Assembly: GCA_030655735.1 (NCBI GenBank) | Contig: JAUSPK010000103.1 | Location: 1 to 8,954, forward strand | DNA length: 8,954 bases | DNA from: Syntrophales bacterium | GTDB lineage: Bacteria; Desulfobacterota; Syntrophia; Syntrophales; UBA2210 | Reading direction: 5' to 3' | In this document: positions 5,719 to 8,954 of the stretch, piece after piece | Numbering within the stretch: the first letter of the stretch is position 1 | Layout of the letters: every line of letters starts with the position of its first letter | Notes under the pieces: model-generated | The model's input: only the letters and a program-made list of their open reading frames with translations | The model's database searches: none | Told to the model about the DNA's origin: nothing | Translations under genes and position numbers: made by a program

Positions 5719-6668
5719 TCCTGTGCCTGATTTTTTTCAATTATGCCAGCAGCCCGATAGATTTTGTGTACAGGGAGGTTACGGTAGAGATACCCCGGGG
5801 TATCTCCTTTGACAAGACGGCTAACATTCTGGAAGAAGCGGGACTGCTCAGACATAAAAAGGGGTTCTATCTCCTGGCCTTTGTAACGGGTGCATCGAAA
5901 CATATTCAGGCGGGCGAGTATGATTTGCGCAGCTCCATGAGCCCGATGACCGTCCTGGAAAGGCTGGTGAAGGGGAAGGTCAAGGAATATCCGGTCTTCA
6001 TACCGGAGGGATTTACGCTGCTCCGCATAGCCACCCGTCTTGAAAATCAGGGACTTGCCGATCGTGACCTGTTTATCAGCCTTGCGTCGGACAGCCGATT
6101 ACTGTCGTCCCTCGGCATAGAGGGGGAAAGCGCCGAGGGGTACCTCTTTCCCGATACCCATACGCTTAACAAGTCGATGGGCGAGGAGGTGATTATACGG
6201 TTTATGGTGCGGCAGTTCAGGAAGGTCATGACGCCCGGCATGCTGGAGAGGGCGGACGAGCTGGGCCTTACGGAGGATGAGGTTGTGACCCTTGCCTCCA
6301 TTATCGAAAAGGAGGGAGGGCCGAAGGAGGAAAAGCTCTTGGTATCAGCTGTTTTTCATAACAGACTGAAGAAAGGCATGAGACTGCAGAGCGACCCGAC
6401 AGTCATTTACGATATTGAGGATTTTGATGGAAATCTCAGGAAGACGGATCTTCAGAGGAAAACACCCTACAATACCTACCGGATACAGGGCCTGCCCCCG
6501 GGACCTATCTGTAATCCTGGGCGGGAGGCGATTGAGGCCGCCCTCTATCCGGCGCCTGTGAATTTTCTTTATTTTGTATCGAAGAACAACGGTTCCCACC
6601 ACTTTTCATCCAATCTGATGGACCACAACAGGGCAGTTCTAAAATATCAAATTAAACGAAGGGAATAG
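5586..6668 (+). CDS. mltG: MltG, endolytic murein transglycosylase
   Basis: A 360-residue inner-membrane YceG/MltG protein, an endolytic transglycosylase that cuts nascent peptidoglycan strands and is thought to set glycan chain length. One membrane helix (about 31-51) follows a short basic cytoplasmic tail; the rest is periplasmic. A LysM-like segment covers about 63-130 (VEIPRGISFDKTANILEEAG), followed by the YceG domain with EGYLFPDT (184-191), the catalytic motif LASIIEKEG (236-244; E241 is the likely equivalent of E. coli E218), VFHNRLKKGMRLQSDPTVIY (256-275), YNTYRIQGLPPGPICNPG (295-312) and FVSKNNGSHHFS (330-341). The first 23 residues are a diverged duplicate of the next 23. I kept ATG 5586, which has AGGA and GGAG upstream; ATG 5655 would give a conventional 337-residue protein but has no ribosome binding site in front. 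Confidence 0.95.
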   Translation: MTKKWLKIIAATGVARAKAISLNMVRNWRKTIVVIGVACAMVVSLLCLIFFNYASSPIDFVYREVTVEIPRGISFDKTANILEEAGLLRHKKGFYLLAFVTGASKHIQAGEYDLRSSMSPMTVLERLVKGKVKEYPVFIPEGFTLLRIATRLENQGLADRDLFISLASDSRLLSSLGIEGESAEGYLFPDTHTLNKSMGEEVIIRFMVRQFRKVMTPGMLERADELGLTEDEVVTLASIIEKEGGPKEEKLLVSAVFHNRLKKGMRLQSDPTVIYDIEDFDGNLRKTDLQRKTPYNTYRIQGLPPGPICNPGREAIEAALYPAPVNFLYFVSKNNGSHHFSSNLMDHNRAVLKYQIKRRE

Positions 6669-6693
6669 CGACTTTTTTCCTTGACAAAGTCGC
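6668..6693. other. 8-bp inverted repeat after mltG, overlapping the mraZ -35
   Basis: GCGACTTT at 6668-6675 and AAAGTCGC at 6686-6693 pair perfectly with a 10-base loop. The left arm starts at the last base of the mltG stop codon, and the right arm shares a base with the -35 hexamer of the mraZ promoter. The T-run (6673-6678) lies within the hairpin instead of after it, so it is not a classical terminator. It could give mltG mRNA a structured 3' end or be a regulator binding site; the sequence alone does not decide. Confidence 0.4.
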
Positions 6694-6709
6694 CACGCGC
6701 TCTTATAGT
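6681..6709 (+). promoter_or_regulatory. strong sigma70-type promoter for mraZ and the dcw cluster
   Basis: A perfect TTGACA (6681-6686) and TATAGT (6704-6709, 5 of 6 matches) are separated by 17 bases. The predicted start of transcription is near 6716, directly before the three GTGGA boxes. This is the best promoter match in the window and is correctly placed for PmraZ, the main entry point to the division and cell-wall cluster. Confidence 0.8.
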
Positions 6710-6717
6710 TCGATCTA

Positions 6718-6742
6718 GTGGAGCAAAGTGGATGATTGTGGA
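6718..6742 (+). promoter_or_regulatory. MraZ operator: three GTGGA boxes at 10-base period
   Basis: GTGGA occurs at 6718-6722, 6728-6732 and 6738-6742, an exact helical-turn period with 5-base spacers. Known MraZ operators have the same architecture: three TGGGN boxes with 5-base spacers in E. coli and AAAGTGG-type repeats in mollicutes; the middle box here reads AAAGTGGAT. The array begins at the predicted transcript start and its third box merges with the mraZ ribosome binding site (GGAGG, 6740-6744), so bound MraZ would block RNA polymerase. Autorepression is inferred from position and pattern. Confidence 0.75.
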
Positions 6743-6753
6743 GGATTTTGTCG

Positions 6754-7200
6754 GTGTCTGTATTCAGAGGGAGATATTATCACACCATCGATGAGAAGGG
6801 GAGAGTCATCTTCCCGGCCAGGCTATGCCAGGTCTTTACGGAGAAGTACGATGAGCGGATGGTGATAACGAACTGGGATGGGTGTCTCCTGGTCTTTCCC
6901 TACAGAGAGTGGACCGCGATAGAGGAAAAGGTCTTTGCTCAGTCAATAATCAAAAAAGAGGTGCGGGCATTCCAGCGCCTCTTTATGTCGGGGGCTGTTG
7001 ATTGTTCTTTCAATGGGCAGAGAAGGGTGCTTATACCGCCTGCCCTCAGAGACTACGCGAAACTTGAGAAAGAGATCGTCATCGCCGGTATGGGGCGGAG
7101 CATAGAGATCTGGAACAGGGAGAGCTTTGAGAAGGAACTTGACAAATCCAGCCAGAATATTGAGGACTTCAGCGATTACATGGCTGATCTGGGGATATGA
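6754..7200 (+). CDS. mraZ: transcriptional regulator MraZ
   Basis: A 148-residue MraZ, the DNA-binding regulator encoded first in the dcw cluster; it forms a ring of subunits with an AbrB/SpoVT-like double fold and usually represses its own operon. The protein begins VFRGRYYHTIDEKGRVIFPA, matching the family start, with the first DxxxR motif D13-EKG-R17. The second repeat reads FNGQRRVLIPPALRDYA (86-102), where the usual DxxGR has become N87-GQR-R91. I chose GTG 6754, 9 bases after GGAGG (6740-6744). TTG 6748 and TTG 6736 are in-frame alternatives; 6748 is too close to the ribosome binding site and 6736 lies before it, inside the operator. The stop overlaps the rsmH start as ATGA, implying translational coupling. 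Confidence 0.94.
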   Translation: MSVFRGRYYHTIDEKGRVIFPARLCQVFTEKYDERMVITNWDGCLLVFPYREWTAIEEKVFAQSIIKKEVRAFQRLFMSGAVDCSFNGQRRVLIPPALRDYAKLEKEIVIAGMGRSIEIWNRESFEKELDKSSQNIEDFSDYMADLGI

Positions 7201-8138
7201 TACGGGCCTTCTTCCATGAACCGGTTATGCTCAAAGAGACAGTTGATTCGCTGGATTGCGCCCCGGGTGGCGTATATTTCGACGGGACTCTGGGGGGTGG
7301 GGGACACGCATATGAGATTCTGGTAAGGACTGCCCCGGAGGGGGTTCTTATCGGTGTTGATCGTGATGACGACGCGCTTTCCGAGTCCGCGCGCAGGCTT
7401 GAGCCCTTCGGGGATCGAGCACTGCTTGTAAAGGGAAATTTTGCGGACATCGGTACCATAGTACCGGAACTGGGTTTCCAGGGGGTCCGCGGAATCCTGC
7501 TGGATCTGGGGGTTTCGTCCCACCAGTTTGATATCCCTGACAGGGGGTTTGCTTTTTCTCTGGACGCGCCGCTCGATATGAGGATGGATCAGCAGAGTGG
7601 TGTGACGGCATTCGACATAGTAAATGGGTTTCCGGAGGAGAGACTGAAGAAGATCATAAAAGAATATGGTGAAGAGATGATGCCCGGAAGGATTGTACGA
7701 GCAATTTCGGAAAGGCGGAAGCTGTCTCCCATAAGAACGACGGGCGAACTTGCCGCGATTATTGCCGGCGCGCTCCCCGGCCGCTTGAAGCAAAAGAGGA
7801 TACATCCCGCCACAAAGACCTTTCAGGCTCTCCGCATTGCCGTCAACAATGAACTGGAAAACCTCCATACCGCGATAGAAAGCGGAATCGATATGCTGGA
7901 AGAGGGGGGGAGATTTTCCATTATAGCATTTCATTCACTCGAGGACCGAATGGTGAAGAATCTGTTTCGCTCCTGGGAGAAGGGGTGTATCTGTCCCCCC
8001 GATTTCCCGGTGTGTTGTTGTAACAGGAAGAGCAAACTGAAGGTATTGACCAGAAGGCCCGTTATGCCAGGAGAAGCGGAGATCATCTCCAATCCGAGGG
8101 CACGAAGCGCCCGCTTGAGAACGGCGGTAAGGATCTGA
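7197..8138 (+). CDS. rsmH: 16S rRNA (cytosine1402-N4)-methyltransferase RsmH
   Basis: A 313-residue RsmH (MraW), which uses S-adenosylmethionine to methylate N4 of C1402 in the ribosomal P site of 16S rRNA. Motifs in order: HEPVMLKE (7-14), the SAM-binding loop DGTLGGGGH (29-37), GVDRDDDAL (53-61), LLDLGVSSHQFD (101-112), PLDMRMD, then TFQALRIAVNNEL, FSIIAFHSLEDR, the cysteine-bearing segment CICPPDFPVCCC and the terminal NPRARSARLR. Length matches the family. The ATG sits in an ATGA overlap with the mraZ stop; only a weak GGGG precedes it, so coupling to mraZ translation is likely needed. It is the second gene of the dcw cluster, and ftsL follows after 2 bases. Confidence 0.97.
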   Translation: MIRAFFHEPVMLKETVDSLDCAPGGVYFDGTLGGGGHAYEILVRTAPEGVLIGVDRDDDALSESARRLEPFGDRALLVKGNFADIGTIVPELGFQGVRGILLDLGVSSHQFDIPDRGFAFSLDAPLDMRMDQQSGVTAFDIVNGFPEERLKKIIKEYGEEMMPGRIVRAISERRKLSPIRTTGELAAIIAGALPGRLKQKRIHPATKTFQALRIAVNNELENLHTAIESGIDMLEEGGRFSIIAFHSLEDRMVKNLFRSWEKGCICPPDFPVCCCNRKSKLKVLTRRPVMPGEAEIISNPRARSARLRTAVRI

Positions 8139-8140
8139 GC

Positions 8141-8431
8141 ATGCCGGTAGCGAGGAAAAAAAGAGGGGGGTTGAGGCTTCCCCGCCTTATCATGGTCGCG
8201 CTTCTGTTTATGGCCACCGCGCTTATTTACGTATGGTTTCGTGTCAGTATCACGAACATCGATTATCGGATAGCCGGAGAGATGCATAGCAGGGATACTC
8301 TTTTGGAGGAAAACAGAAAATTAAAGGTTGAGATCGCGACACTTAAATCTCCCCGCAGGATAGAATCCATCGCCCGGGCTAAACTCGGGATGAGCTATCC
8401 GGAAAGGGATCAGGTGATTTTTTTACGATGA
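8141..8431 (+). CDS. ftsL: FtsL-type cell division protein
   Basis: A 96-residue bitopic membrane protein in the position of ftsL between rsmH and ftsI. It has a basic cytoplasmic tail (ARKKRGGLRLPR), one membrane helix (about 15-32) and a periplasmic coiled-coil (about 38-70, with leucines and isoleucines at heptad-like spacing: LLEENRKLKVEIATLKSP), then the typical FtsL/DivIC end IESIARAKLGMSYPERDQVIF. FtsL forms a complex with FtsB (DivIC) and FtsQ (DivIB) that activates FtsWI septal synthesis. AAGGA at 8129-8133 lies 7 bases before the ATG, inside the end of rsmH. The stop overlaps the ftsI start as ATGA. Sequence conservation in this family is low, so the assignment rests on topology, the C-terminal motif and gene order together. 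Confidence 0.88.
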   Translation: MPVARKKRGGLRLPRLIMVALLFMATALIYVWFRVSITNIDYRIAGEMHSRDTLLEENRKLKVEIATLKSPRRIESIARAKLGMSYPERDQVIFLR

Positions 8432-8954
8432 GTGCGAAATCGAGAAAATGGCTGAGATTCAGAGTAGTATCGATACTGGTTTTTTTCCTCGTGCTGTACG
8501 TGGCGCTGGTGTCGAGGGCGTTTCAGCTTCAGGTTGTTTCGGGGGAGACACTGGGGAGGCTTGCCGACAGGCAGCACAAGAAGAGCCTGACGCTGTATCC
8601 GGAAAGAAGGTTTATATTCGACAGAAACGGGCAGAAGCTCGCGGCCACCATCATGGTGGATTCCGTCTATGTCGATCCCTCGAGTGTTCAGGATCGCCGG
8701 AAGGTTGCATCGAAACTTTCGTCCATACTGGGGGTAAAGAGACAGAAGATCGTAAAAGCCCTTTCAAACCAGGGGAGCTTTCGCTGGATTGCCCGGAAGA
8801 TCCCTCCGGTGGGAGCGGAGCGTATTCGCGCCTTGAATCTGGAAGGTGTGCATCTGGTACGGGAGCCCAAAAGATTTTATCCGCACCGGGAGATGGCATG
8901 CCACCTTCTCGGTTTTGCCGGTCTGGATTCCACCGGTCTCGAGGGCCTGGAATT
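8428..8954 (+). CDS. ftsI: FtsI/PBP3 septal transpeptidase, 5' part (cut by window end)
   Basis: An open frame of 175 codons plus 2 bases continues past the window edge. It encodes the N-terminal part of a class B penicillin-binding protein: a short basic tail, one membrane helix (about 13-30), then the membrane-proximal pedestal with RAFQLQVVSGETLGRLADRQ (30-49), the DRNG motif FIFDRNGQKLA (62-72) and YPHREMACHLLGFAGLDSTG (151-170), all typical of FtsI. The usual RGxIxDRNG here reads RRFIFDRNG. The transpeptidase domain with its SxxK serine lies beyond the window. FtsI crosslinks septal peptidoglycan with FtsW. The ATG overlaps the ftsL stop by 4 bases; AGGTG at 8412-8416 may serve as the ribosome binding site. 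A SpoVD-type paralogue is possible but gene order and the absence of sporulation context favour FtsI. Confidence 0.92.
   Translation, partial: MSAKSRKWLRFRVVSILVFFLVLYVALVSRAFQLQVVSGETLGRLADRQHKKSLTLYPERRFIFDRNGQKLAATIMVDSVYVDPSSVQDRRKVASKLSSILGVKRQKIVKALSNQGSFRWIARKIPPVGAERIRALNLEGVHLVREPKRFYPHREMACHLLGFAGLDSTGLEGLE

Noticed and set aside
6736..6753. MraZ starting at TTG 6736
   Set aside because: This start falls inside the operator and ahead of the GGAGG ribosome binding site; GTG 6754 has proper spacing and gives the usual MraZ N-terminus.

Overview
The window looks like a chromosomal segment of an anaerobic, GC-rich, Gram-negative-type bacterium. The best guess is a Desulfobacterota (deltaproteobacterial, Syntrophales-like) genome. 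This rests on a selenocysteine and formate-dehydrogenase accessory operon (selB-fdhD), a standard division and cell-wall (dcw) cluster start, and the style of the intergenic hairpin repeats. The taxonomic call is inference from gene content only.

Layout. (1) 1-199: the 3' end of an AT-rich (about 36% GC by hand count), unrecognised gene, unlike the GC-rich genes after it and possibly acquired. (2) 200-381: a gene-free stretch ending in a sigma70-like promoter, a small perfect hairpin and a strong ribosome binding site. (3) 382-1071 (+): yggS, a PLP-binding homeostasis protein. (4) 1072-1306: the convergent gap between yggS and the next operon, filled by two kinds of hairpin repeat. (5) 4958-1307 (-): a tightly coupled operon selB > fdhD > yhaM. 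Both junctions are 4-base stop/start overlaps with non-ATG starts (GTGA, then TTGA). (6) 4959-5114: divergent promoter region. (7) 5115-8954 (+): ruvX, mltG, then the head of the dcw cluster mraZ > rsmH > ftsL > ftsI, with ftsI cut by the window end.

How the genes work together. SelB delivers Sec-tRNA to UGA codons, and FdhD passes sulfur to the molybdenum cofactor of formate dehydrogenase. Their operon therefore points to a selenocysteine formate dehydrogenase encoded elsewhere. YhaM, a 3'-5' exoribonuclease, rides along. MltG, MraZ, RsmH, FtsL and FtsI form an envelope and division block. mraZ has its own strong promoter (TTGACA-17-TATAGT), followed by three GTGGA boxes at an exact 10-base period, the expected layout of an MraZ autorepression operator.

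No wholly new system is evident; most genes are conserved housekeeping. The points most worth a second look are: an FdhD that lacks the cysteine(s) of its sulfur-transfer loop; a diverged 69-base in-frame tandem duplication covering the start of mltG; the MraZ operator, whose third box overlaps the ribosome binding site; a degenerate second DxxxR motif in MraZ; and the repeat cluster in the convergent gap.
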